NCBI GenBank assembly: GCA_028023455.1
Contig: JAQFVV010013403.1
Span: forward strand, 62,001-126,000
Reading direction: 5' to 3'
Length of the DNA stretch: 64,000 nucleotides
Origin: Epiperipatus broadwayi
Lineage: Eukaryota > Onychophora > Udeonychophora > Euonychophora > Peripatidae
The notes beneath the pieces were generated by a model. The model was not told where the DNA came from. It worked only from the letters and a program-made list of their open reading frames with translations, and ran no database searches. The position numbers and the translations under genes were made by a program. Below, piece by piece: positions 36,084 through 47,064 of this stretch (position 1 is the first letter of the stretch; each line of letters opens with the position of its first letter).

Positions 36084-36335
36084 CTGATATCAGACCCATA
36101 TAGCTATCTGGCTTGCTATGCTGAGTTTGAAGACATTATGTGTCTAAAAGATTCATGCTTGCAAGCTGAATAGAAACTGTTTCATAAATGCTCAGAGTTT
36201 GTGTTTAGATCTAGTTTCTTATTCCTGTCTTTCAGTGACGATAGCAAATAGCTTGAAATCATGATCTGAAAGTGGAATTAAAGTTAGAGATAGTGAATGC
36301 TTGCTCTGACATTTATGTAAACAAACTTATGTATT
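36084..36335. repeat. Inverted partial copy of the 35544-36009 element
   Basis: This is the reverse complement of about 35638-35890: GATATCAG, TAGCTATCTGGCTTGCTATG, GCTTGCAAGCTGAATAG, AGTGAATGCTTGCTCTGAC and GTTTATGTAAACAAAC-like blocks all recur. It lacks the outer TIR, so the two together form a larger imperfect foldback. Confidence 0.75.
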
Positions 36336-37079
36336 CATAATAAATGATAACCCACATTTCGCAACTGATTTCATAGATTATACCTTTTTATTTCATCTTT
36401 TATTTTAAAGTTAAATACTAGTATTTTTATTTTTTAATTCTTTGAATATTCATCATTTATGTCTTTATATGATATTTATATTTTATTAATTACAGAACTG
36501 TATGAAATTCTTATTCATTTATTGTTCTTAGAATTTTTATTATTATAACTGCTAAAAATATTTTTTTACTACAGTAAATAATAATGTAAATAAATATTTT
36601 AAAAATAATATTCATAACAATAATAGCATTATTCATTGAAATAATAATACAAAAATTCTAAGAATAATAAATGAATGAACATTTCATAGATTCCAATAAT
36701 TTATAAAATATTGATCAAAAATAAAATTATATTAAAACATAAATATTCAAAAATACAAAAATAGAAACACATATATAATTTTAAGACAAAAAATGGAAAA
36801 GGTACAAGGTGTAAAATTAATTGTGTGATGTCCAGTATGGTTTATTATGGACATACAGGAAATAACAACAACAACAAAAAAAAGATGAAAAGAATATAGC
36901 TGAGCATTAATTTAAGAGATGATATATCAGCATTCATTATTTAATGTATGGTTATATAATAAATTGTCAAAAAAACCATTAAATCTTTACATTAAAGATT
37001 CCACTAAAAGAAAACTATAATAAATTATAAATATATATATATGCAAATAATTACATTTCCATATTCTGCCATTCTAAAT

Positions 37080-37171
37080 ATTAATGTGAAAAATTACTCA
37101 TACGGAGTTTAACTATATAATTTAATAATATTTATTGTATCAACTCTGTATGAATACTTTTTCACATTAAT
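37080..37171. repeat. Short hairpin repeat
   Basis: TTAATGTGAAAAATTACTCA plus ACGGAGTTT at about 37080-37108 pairs with the complement at about 37142-37171, around a 33-nt AT-rich loop. A small MITE-like foldback directly left of a larger TIR element. Confidence 0.6.
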
Positions 37172-37196
37172 ATATATATATATAAATAAAACATCT

Positions 37197-39202
37197 GGTA
37201 ATAGTATGAATACTGAACCCTATCTGTCTGATGGTGCTCTTTTTCACCCAATTCTCATCAATATACTGATTCACGAGCCATCTGTTTGTTTACATAATAT
37301 TACGGTAAAAGATTTTTTTTCCAACCAGTTTTTATTATTTTTTCAGCGGTGACGGTAATACACCAGTTTTTTTTTATTATATAATATTACAGTAAAAATT
37401 GTTTTTTTTCCAACCAGTTTTTAATTTTTTTTTGTCGGCGACAGTAAACCACCAGTTTTTTTTTTTTTATTCCACCTGGATTTTTTTTAATAAACAAATA
37501 CTTTGTTTTTAGATAATCTAGGGGTATTGGTTTGTTTGTAAATTAACGACTAACTGTCCATAGATTTCAACTAACTGTCCATAGATTTCTTTATATAATA
37601 TTACTTGCGGTAAACCAAAGTTTTTTTCCTCACATTTTTTTTATTTTTTTTTTTGGTTCATTTTTTTTTAAAGAAACTAACACTTTGTTTTTAGATGGTG
37701 TTAGGGGTGTTGGTTTGCTTTGAAATTATCGGTTAACGCTCAGTCAGTTTGTTTACACAAAAATATGGTAAAAAATACTTCGTTGTTTTTAGATGGTGGA
37801 GGGGGATTGGTTGTTTGCTTTTAACTTAACTTATCTTTTTTTTGGGGGGTTGATGTTTTGATTTGCTGAAAGATTTCAACAATTCAGTACTTTTGAATAA
37901 ACCAACACTTGGTTTTTTTAGAGGGTGGAGGGGAGAGGGGTTGTTTTGATTTTGAATTGTCATCTTTTTTTTTTTTGTTAATTTATTACAAGGCTTTTTT
38001 TTTGTTTCAAATCTTTACGCTACAGAAAGCTTTATATGATAGTGAAAAGTTCTTCCTTAATTTTTTGGGCCTTTAATTTTAAAAAAAGACATAAACAGTT
38101 CATTTTTAAAGAACACTTTTTTTTTAAGCCAGAGAAGATGGGGTGGTAGGGAAGGTTTGTTTTGATTTTTAATTATCAACTTCTTTTTGGATTTTCTTTT
38201 TGAACATTTTATTATGTTACCGCACAGTTCTTTATTATTATTTAATTTTTTTTTAGTGGGGCCTTTTCAATCAACTCTTAAACACTTACTTTTTTTTTTT
38301 TTTGATATAATAAAATATTACCTACTTTAACTGTTAATGAAACTTATCAAATATTACCTACCTACTTTATAATCATGTGAACAACAAAAACAACAACAAG
38401 TTTCCCCATAAAATAATTTATTGACGCAAAAAGAAACGAACCTTTGGATAAGTTGTGAAGCAAAACAAGTAAAAAAAAACAACACTACCATTTACGGGGG
38501 CATAAAAAACAGCAGCCAAAAGTAACATGCAAATAAAATAACAGGAAAGCCTCAAAGCTGTAAGTAACAGGATTTTAGAGCCTTCGAACCAACAACTTCC
38601 CTTATGCAGACCTACATAGGTACGCTTGCAGGAGTTTCTCTTTCTGGGAAAACACAATATTGTGCATCCACTTGTGTGGCTGGTTGGCAACTCACTAGCT
38701 TCGACCAATTCAGACAACTTTGCAGACGACATTTGACAGTTCTCGCACAGATTCATGCGTAAATGGGCATTTGTGCACAAAATCGGAAAAACTCTGCTGA
38801 AAAGAAGAATCTTTTCAAGTTGTATTTAGTTCAAAAGTGTAGGGCAGCATGTGTGATGACATGACAATTTTTAATATGGAATACTAATTCCACTATGCTT
38901 TCTAAAAAATTTCCAACAATGAATTTTTGCAGAGTTTCGTCTCTTTCAAATATGGCCACCATCAAACCAGACCATAGTGAGAATTCAAGAGCGCTCACTT
39001 GACGAATACTGTCGCAATGCAATGGGCATAGTATTTCATCACATAATCGTAGAATACATCGCCCTCAAACGACCGATTACAGCTCAAAAAACACCTCTTG
39101 TACTGTCAGCCGTAAGTTAAGGCCACTAAAACGGTATATTTATGTGCATTTTGTGAAAAAGAGCGCCATCAGATGGTAGCATTCAGTTTTCATACTATTA
39201 CC
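37197..39202 (-). mobile_element. TIR DNA transposon-like element, copy 2, with 8-bp target duplication
   Basis: About 2.0 kb. The ends are GGTAATAGTATGAA... and the inverted complement ...TTCATACTATTACC, with imperfect TIRs of about 80 bp. Identical 8-bp duplications AAACATCT flank it at 37189-37196 and 39203-39210, which proves it is a complete insertion. It is the reverse-orientation counterpart of 3648-7599 without the nested array. The minus-strand frame at 38418-38780 (with CENCQMSSAKLSELVEASEL) is partly shared with copy 1 but shows no known transposase signature. An 8-bp duplication is compatible with hAT, P, Merlin or some MULE elements; the superfamily remains open. Confidence 0.85.
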
Positions 39203-39794
39203 AAACATCTATATAAATAATTAGTGAATGCAAAATTATATGTATGAACATGAAAATTTCTGTTTAAATTTATCACTATTTAAATAAAAGAATAAAGATG
39301 TCAGAAAAAAGGCAAATGATAGCTAAGATGTATTTATACTGAATTAACATCTTCAGTCAATGCAATTCATAACAACTTTTTTAAATGGTTACCATTCATT
39401 ATAGATTATCACATTTTATCATAATTTAGTCTACAAGCATTACAATTTCTAACATAGACTTAATGACAATTACCATCAAAAATTTTAGATAAATATATCA
39501 ATATTTTAATGATTAATTAGGCTAGATATTGTTATTTTATTATATGCCAGATATACACTTAAAATTAAGTTATAGATCAATATTAAATAGAGTCATACAA
39601 AAATTATTTTACTGTTATATCATTTTATTAACATAGTTATAATTCATTAATTATTTTGATAATACAATTAATTAATCATTTGTGAACAACATTAAAGTCA
39701 AAATAAAATTCTCACAATAATATTATGGTAAAAATAACTATATACAGTTCCTCATTTATAAAAGTAATTTATTGTACCATTTTTATGTGATTTA

Positions 39795-39990
39795 ATTTAT
39801 CATCATCATCATCATCAACCATTATCAATCCACTGCAGGATGAAGGTCTCTCCAAGTTTAATCCATCTTTTCCCATCGTTAGCTTCTCTTCTCAACATCA
39901 CCCCTGCACACTTTCTTATTTCATCCGTCCATCTCACATGTGGTCTCTTTCTGGGTCTTTTACAATCTCTTGAAATCCAGTTTAAAATTT
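39795..39990 (-). pseudogene. RTE-type LINE 3' end
   Basis: The minus strand encodes KRPRKRPHVRWTDEIRKC, AGVMLRREAN and WIKLGETFILQWIDNG, the conserved C-terminal tail of insect-type RTE-like LINE proteins, followed by a (TGA)n tail at 39798-39816. The same tail is found on the plus strand at 45795-46131. Extremely 5'-truncated copy. Confidence 0.8.
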
Positions 39991-40954
39991 CAATTGTCGA
40001 TTTAATTTATACTTATGTAAATATTCATTGTTTTGCTGTATTAAAACATTTCTTTAAATGATTTATTCAGATTTTAACTTCTAAAAACATTTTCATAAAT
40101 CCGATATTATTTTTTTAAATGAAAAAATAAAAGTGTAAATTATTTAAAATAGATTTCTAATATAATTAAAATAATGACTGATCTGTATTTATAATTTTAT
40201 GAACAACAAAGTTAATGGTACTTTTTTATACTATTAAGTTAAATAGATAAAGAAGTCAAATTATTTTTGTGTTAAAACATGAAAAAAGATTTTACCACTC
40301 TCTTTTTTTTTTTTACTTTTAAACAACAGGGCAAAGAAGTCAAAATAATGTCATTAAAAAGAAATAAAGTGAGTTTGCCACTAACTAAAGGTATTTTCCT
40401 CCTCCTTTTCACATTGAAAAATTAAACTATATTCGCAATTTTTATATGTATATACTGTATATTTTAAATATTGTAAATGCTATAAAATACAAATATTTTT
40501 AAAACTTGTAGAGGAATTGGCAATCCTCACTGTTTATAACTTACAAGCTAAAGAGATAGGGTCATGTGATCTATGACTCTTATTTTGATTATTTATAATA
40601 TTTACTATCTATAAAAATACAACATAAAAACAAATAAATCCAATTTATCCAAATCACTTCGAACACTTTTTAGAAAAAACCTTTTATTGTACATATTAAT
40701 GATTTAGTTTATTTAAGAAAGAAAAAAAACTATGTATATTGGCCAACTTCGAAAATTGCCTGCATCATATATTTTCAGGAAACCAATCTTAGCTATTTCT
40801 GACATAACTATTTTTTTTCCTTTTTCCACTACTGGTTTGTGTGTAGGGAAAATATATATATATGAAATGTTTAATATTTTTGTCAGTAATATATTAAAAC
40901 AATTTTTGTACAATATAAAAAAAGTATAAGTTATATTAAACATAAAAACATTAC

Positions 40955-41028
40955 CTTATCTTTTTTTGCTTCAGGAATCATGAATGCGACACCCCCTACA
41001 TCAGCAATACTTGGGGAACCGCCTAAAC
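40955..41028 (-). CDS. C11orf54: C11orf54-like ester hydrolase, exon A (partial gene)
   Basis: A 74-nt exon that starts with two bases of a split codon (phase 1 intron before it) and reads (G)LGGSPSIADVGGVAFMIP, then EAKKDK. It matches about residues 52-76 of the human protein (GICGKTRIAEVGGVPYLLP). Splice borders are GTTGTTTAG acceptor and GTAATG donor. It joins in frame to exon B. The upstream N-terminal exon(s), about 50 residues including the VDCPDL-type segment, should lie above 41028, but I did not find them. Confidence 0.92.
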
Positions 41029-41634
41029 CTAAACAACAACATAATAATCTAAACACTATCATTATAATTTAAAAGAGCACAATAATAACAAATAAATTAT
41101 AATTTATATTTTCCACTCCCCCCACCACACACACACATGTAATTCTCAACATATTCAATTTTAAACTTAAACCATTTCAACAAAATGTATGACATATATT
41201 ATGGAAATAAAAAGTAAAGAGAGTTGGGAATGTCAGTCTTTGGCAACTATATTTTAAAGATATGTTCAGGAATTGTATAATTTGAGAAAATAGATACTAA
41301 TTTATTATGATTTTTAAAAGTAGTGAGGAATTTTACTTAAACAGTATCTTATGGAAAGTATTAAGCCAGGCATTGTTTACATATAGGTAAAAGATAAAAG
41401 AACTTATAATTAGCCTACTAGAAAAGCAGTGAAGTACAGAGCATTATTCATTAAACTTTCCAATTGCTGGGTAGTGAAAGCTTGAGAGATTTTCTATCCT
41501 TGTTTTATTCTCTAAGACTATCAAGATATCCATTTACTGACCAATAGTGAATGAATAGGTGGATTAGTTAAGGACCATCTAACTAAAAAAAAATCCTAAA
41601 CATGATTAGAAGCTAAAAAAATTTCTAGTTTTTC

Positions 41635-41705
41635 TCAGACTGGATTCAAACTCACCCTATAGGTATAGCAGGTGGATGTGTAATCACTAAACTAAAAGGT
41701 CTTTA
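41635..41705 (-). repeat. tRNA-related SINE head (candidate)
   Basis: On the minus strand AGTTTAGTGATTACACATCC resembles an A box and GAGTTTGAATCC (41642-41653) a B box, at tRNA-like spacing. Stems are too poor for a working tRNA. It shares AGTTTAGTG with the candidate at 24946-25004. Confidence 0.45.
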
Positions 41706-42012
41706 TAATGGTATATATAAACTAACTTTTGATAAAAAGTGATTTAAATTTTTTTAAATAGAAATAATTTTTGTTCAATATTATTTCATTTGTTACATAA
41801 ACCTTACTCATTTTTTCATTTTGGAGATCTTTATTATTCAATTAATTATAGGTATATAAATGTTTTTGATTATAGCAACAAATAAAGTAATCAATCAGTA
41901 TAAACAACTTGATTGTCATAAATGATATTTTATGTTTCTATTATTTGAAAATAAATCATAAATAATAAGAGATAATTTTATTTATTTATATTAAATGTCT
42001 TTATTTATCTGG

Positions 42013-42150
42013 AGTTTTTAGATTTAACTTGAAACAAAAGTATGAGGGGTGTGTGTCCAGAAATTAATTAATTCAACAATGAAGTGACTTAATTAATTTC
42101 TGCCCTCACTCCATGCTTTTATTTCAAATTAAATCTAAAATCCCCAATTG
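42013..42150. repeat. Inverted repeat (MITE-like), arms about 60 bp
   Basis: TTTTAGATTTAACTTGAAAC, AAAAGTATG and CAGAAATTAATTAA at 42016-42071 pair with the complement at about 42091-42145 around a loop of about 20 nt. Small foldback. Confidence 0.65.
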
Positions 42151-43679
42151 TGGTTAGAGAAACAATTATTTTTTGATTTTTAATGCACAGTAATTAAAAA
42201 CATTTAATATAAAAAAATTATTATCTCAATTTATGTTTAACCTTTTAAGTATTGATATAGTAAATAAAAATGTAAAACTATATTATACTTTAAATTGACT
42301 TGACACTTACAGTTGATATATATATATCACTGATATTTCTGCGATATGTTAATATGTATATTACTTAGGTATATATCACATTTAGTATGTGTATACATAT
42401 ATAATAAAGCATTAAGTAACTTACTTTTCTGTTGAAAAGTGTTTGGTATTTTTTCTTTTTATTTGAAAAAATTTTCTTTTTTTAAAAAAAGCTTAATAAA
42501 ACTATATTGTAAACTAACTTTCTTATTCTAAATTAAATCAAGCTTACAAATAAGACCAAGAAAATCACATGCATTACTTAATATATATTGAAGTTCTAAA
42601 AACAAATTTAAAATTTGTTATAAAAATTTTACCACCCACAGTTTCATATCTAAGAAAATAGGTCTCCAAACTAAATATTATAGTGCCCTATCATATTGGT
42701 AGTGATTTTTAAAGAAATATATCAAATTTAAACAAATTATATTAAATTTAAATCTATTAAACCTTGATTTTGAAATGTTATTGTAACTTTAAATTGAAAC
42801 CAAAAAAAATGTCTATACTACCCTCTTGCCTGACTTACTTTAAACATATTAAAATGTTAAAAACAAATTGTAAATTTGATATCAAAATATTTAAATATGC
42901 AACAACACCAACTGCCAAGCAGTTTATTACAGAGAATCACATGCCAATCTATATCTACAAGAATTGCACAACATAGATACTAATATAATTGAACTAAAAC
43001 TAATACCAAGCTAAATCTATTTTCGTCAAACACAAGTTTAAACATGATTACAGATTCAAACCTACATCTGCCTGCATTGTTTGCTTTGAAAGAAATGATA
43101 TTAAACATAAAGTTAAAGAGACCTAGCATATTGTCAACAACATACATGCAATCAAGAAAAAATAATTCTGCATCCTCTATCAAAAAAGTGGTACATTTAA
43201 ATTAACTTATTTACATCCTATATTCAAATTTTATGCAAATCCCCATTCTTGTTTATTCTTTTATAAACATCACAAGCTTCTTGGGCAACTATTGCTATGA
43301 ATATGTCTACCAGTTAGTCAAAAGAATACTTAGCATACCATGCTGTAAAATATTAAACCAAGCTTTTCTTTATATACATTTTGCATATATTTATTTTGGC
43401 CTATATCTAAGAATTTAAAATATTATAGTGTCCTATCACTTTTGTAATGATTAAAAAAAAAGAACAAAATTTCAACAAATTATATTGAATTTAAATTGAT
43501 TAAACTTAGATTTTAAAATATTATAACTTAAATAATAAGAGTAATTACAAGAGTTTACAAACAAACTTACAAAACAATAAATATTATAACTTAAATAAAA
43601 GCATTTAAAAAATTATCAAATGGTTAGACGTTCAAGATAATACATATCATTGTAATGTTTGGCATTTATTTATATATAA

Positions 43680-43850
43680 ATGCAGATTGTTAATATAGAT
43701 GGGAACATAATGGATGAAATTAATCATAGAATTAAACTTGGTTGGAGTGCTTTTGGTAGAAATAACTTGATACTAAAAGGAAATATACCTATGGGTTTGA
43801 AAAGGAAGGTTTTTAATAAATGTGGTTTACCAGTTCTTACTTATGGATCG
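43680..43850 (+). pseudogene. RTE-type LINE, reverse transcriptase 3' segment (5' part of split copy)
   Basis: The frame reads DEINHRIKLGWSAFGRNNLI, then MGLKRKVFNKCGLPVLTYGS, the segment after the polymerase core in insect-type RTE-like LINE proteins (...LPVLTYGCETW). Homology stops near 43850 and resumes at about 45795 with QTNQRSMRDACWE, the next expected motif. The copy is therefore interrupted by about 1.95 kb of other sequence. Upstream domains are missing. Confidence 0.75.
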
Positions 43851-45794
43851 GGCCTCAATTGGGTGCCAATTATATCAATTGGGATGTATTGGAAGCTAAC
43901 TAGTCTTACCGTATCTGCTGTACAGGGTGCCACCAGGGTATTTGAACCTGGAAAATTTATATAGTAGGCAGATATGTGGTGTTAAAGATCCAATTTTTAT
44001 TTTATTAACCATCAGCCCTTGCCACTAGCTCAGTGAGACATAGATTTATAAAATATAAATTCTTATCTAAAAATATTTACAATATTAAAAAAATTAGAGA
44101 AGCCATTGCCAGTAATAACACACACAAACATTTATTAAACATATATAAGATTTAGCATTATTATTTTAGTATGATTACTTTAATTTTTTTATAAAACATT
44201 AAAACTTTACCTTAGATTTTAATTCACAATTTAACATTTTTATTATATTTTAGAAGTTCACACAGATGAATTTAATATTTTATTAGTGTCGAGTATGGAT
44301 AGACTACATAGATAAAATTTGAAAAGAAAATATTCTATCCCTTATTTAATCTTAGGCCAAAAGTTTGCAGTCAAACTAACATCAATCTATCTGATATATC
44401 GATGTATACAATGCAGCATGAATACGACAGCACAATACCATACTGTCAGGAATGCATATTTGAACACAATGGTTATAGAGAAAAAATTGTCTATTGTCCA
44501 GTACAGGAATGTTACATCTGTCTGGTGAGAAGAACAATAAAAAACTCCATAGGAAGGGATTACGGTCCTTTTTGCCATCTTACTAACCTATTCCACAGGC
44601 TAAATGAGTGATCCAAGGAGCAGCGAATACATCTGCTTCCAATGGTCAGTATGAAATGGGACTTATTTTGCACAAGTGTGGTATATCATGTGATCCTGCA
44701 CATAGCAAATCTCATACTACATTTACTAATTACACCAATATATCAAATCGATTAACCCAATTTAACTATGAAACAAATAACCTAAGATTTACTCTCCCTT
44801 AATTAAACTAATATAACTTTACAAATCTATGCAGCCATTCACGCCCGACTTAAATTTAACATTTATTAAAAGTTTATTTAACAACAACAAAAAAAATCAT
44901 AATAAAAACTTAAAAGAACAAAAAAAAAATAACTTAATGGAAATAATTTTAAAAAAATACATCAAATAAAATTAATTATTAATAATAATTTACATTGGTC
45001 AGATAGGATTCTATTTCTATTAAATACTGAAAAGATTTTGGTAGTTCTTACTGTTTGAAAATGTTCATTAGTTATATAGTTCTGTTTTAAAGAGTTCATC
45101 TTTATCAGTTGCTTGCCATTTGGGATCCAGTGTTAATTGTCCTGATGTCCTGGGGAGACCGGTATGCCATTGGTCATTTTATTTATTCATCCGGAAGTCC
45201 TTTACTTTCACTGGTATTATTTTTCAGGGCCCTGATAGCCTGTAGTCCGCAATATGGGAAAACGATGTCAGTTTTTTTTAGAAAAACTGAAGGAATTGAA
45301 AGTGCGTCTTTCAATCCCTTCTCCTTCAACTCTCTCTGACTTAACCCATATCACATCCCTCTGCTATCTTAACCTCTCCAAATTCTTGCTGCCTAGGTCT
45401 TAGTTTTCCATCTTCCCACTACCTGGTTCCTGATTTACTTTTGATAACTCACTATTATCCCCATACCCTTCAACTATTTTCATCTGTATTGTCATCCCCT
45501 GTCATTATTTTCTTTCTAGCTATATTTATATCCTCCACCCTTTGTTCCATCTCCCCCATTCTAATTTCCCCCTTATCCACTATCCTTTTCTGTTCTCTTA
45601 TCATAGTGATATCTTGTTTTTCCATCAACTATTTTTCGATTCGACCAACTGTCTGGCACAGATTCTCTATTCGCTCATCATTCCCAGTTACACACATTTC
45701 TAGCTTCTTTATCCCATTACTACAACCTTTCACCATTTCTTCAACCCTTTTGTCTATTTTTTATGTATTCCTTCACAGTCCACTTCCATTAATA
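43851..45794 (-). mobile_element. Element inserted in a LINE; contains dispersed repeat copy 2
   Basis: This block separates two adjoining parts of a LINE, so it inserted after the LINE. Read on the minus strand it starts with a coiled-coil frame (45465-45765), then the repeat shared with 8395-10030 (45345 down to about 43890), and ends near 43850 with CCAATTGATATAATTGG, a small palindrome. The shared repeat includes GGTTCAAATACCCTGG, a B-box-like motif, near its end. No polymerase is seen. It could be a non-autonomous retroelement; type unresolved. Confidence 0.6.
45465..45765 (-). pseudogene. Coiled-coil ORF in nested element, one internal stop
   Basis: The minus-strand frame reads KIDKRVEEMVKGCSNGIKKL, EMCVTGNDERIENLCQTVGR, IEK, a stop, then LMEKQDITMIREQKRIV and GEIRMGEMEQRVEDINIARK. 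Heptad-like spacing and many charged residues suggest a coiled coil, as in ORF1-type or gag-like proteins of retroelements, but no domain is recognised. It has a stop codon and no start that I can fix. The C-rich plus-strand frame over the same bases is its shadow. Confidence 0.5.
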
Positions 45795-46131
45795 GAAGAG
45801 CAATACAGAGACTTCAGACCAATCAAAGAAGTATGAGAGATGCATGTTGGGAGTAACAGGTGTTACTGACCTTATTGAAAAAATTAAAAGACTGGAGTTG
45901 GGCTGGACATATTGCTAGAAGAGATGATAATAGATGAACAATTGACATCTTAAACTGGATTCCAAGAGATTGCAAAAGACCCAGAAAGAGACCACATGTG
46001 AGATGGATGGATGAAATAAGAAAGTGTTCAGGGGTGATGTGGAGAAGAGAAGCTAAAGATCAGAGATGGATTGAACTTGGAGAGATCTTCATCCTGCAGT
46101 GGATTGATAATGGCTGATGATGATGATATGA
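45795..46131 (+). pseudogene. RTE-type LINE C-terminus (3' part of split copy)
   Basis: Continues the LINE begun at 43680: QTNQRSMRDACWE, WSWAGHIARRDDNR, then DILNWIPRDCKRPRKRPHVR, WMDEIRKCSGVMWRREAKDQ and RWIELGEIFILQWIDNG, ended by a (TGATGA) tail at 46114-46128. Stops and a small internal deletion after the QRSM motif make it inactive. The same 3' end recurs at 39795-39990 on the other strand. Confidence 0.8.
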
Positions 46132-46952
46132 TATTAGTAAAAAATTAAAAAAAAAATTCATGATATGGTTTGAAATGAAATGTTGTGGATATGGAAAGTG
46201 GGGCTGTGTAATGAATAAAACAAATTATATCAAGTCTGTAAAATTTAATGAAAAAAAATTTTTTTTAGAAATCTCATCCTTGTTAATCTTTATTTTGAGC
46301 ATAATAAAATGTGTTAAATGCAAATGATAACTAAACCAACATCTTAGCAATAACTATCAACATACCAGTTAATTTATTTAATTAAATCTACAATGATACT
46401 TGCACATAATAAAGAAATACTGCAGAAATCATAAAAAAAAACTTTGAAAAATTATGTTATGATTTTAAAGAGGTTAATCTTTTACAAAGATTAATCATGC
46501 CTCACTAAATTTTTATATTAGACAATAATTCAAGTGGTTCAGTAAGTAGACAACAATAAAAAAATGATTCCAAGATTCTATATAAGATCAATATAAATGT
46601 TTAAATAATTTTTTTGAAACAGAGATATTTGTCTGATCAAGTCCTTCACCACATAACTTTTCAATCATTATAATTCTCAGATGCTGAATCCTTTCTACTT
46701 TCACTATTTTATGAGAGGACCTCCCCAAAATAATCAAAAATGTTCTTTGGTAAGTGCGCCTGTTGTCATACATGCTTCTGTCATTTCATATCTCTTGCAG
46801 GGATGCTTTTGCATCAATCTGCCAAATTATGTTTCCATGTAAAATCGTGGTTCCATGTAGCACATTTTTTTGTAAAGTGTGTTTTGCATATTTGGTGATT
46901 TTTTTGTAATGGCGAAAAAGTTGAAATAATGTGAAATTGTGTTTTATTTTAG
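46132..46952. other. AT-rich DNA, no gene recognised
   Basis: No supported gene. The minus-strand frame at 46588-46773 contains SSHKIVKVERIQHLRI, weakly like a LINE C-terminal motif, but it is too short to call. Confidence 0.35.
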
Positions 46953-47064
46953 GGAAAACAGCTGTAATACTTGAAACAGATTACAGAAAAGCTGTTCTGG
47001 GGGGACATAAGTTTACGAATGATTTAATGACATTGTCAAATTCACCATGTCCCAAAAAAGTATG
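46953..47064 (+). CDS. Exon-like segment, unrecognised
   Basis: 112 nt with a good acceptor (TTTTATTTTAG) and donor (GTGAGTG). One frame stays open across it and reads KTAVILETDYRKAVLGGHKF, then TNDLMTLSNSPCPKKV. Base composition is more balanced than its surroundings. I do not recognise the protein and see no partner exons on the plus strand within reach. It may be a real exon of another gene, a retrotransposon fragment, or chance. Confidence 0.25.

Noticed and set aside
37197-39202. Assignment of the TIR family to hAT because of the 8-bp target duplication
   Set aside because: The TIR ends (GGTAATAG...) do not resemble hAT ends and no transposase is visible; several superfamilies make 8-bp duplications.
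45441-45836. Longest plus-strand frame near the LINE (131 codons, Ser/Phe/Ile-rich)
   Set aside because: It is the complement of the coiled-coil frame on the minus strand of the nested element; its composition is a shadow effect.
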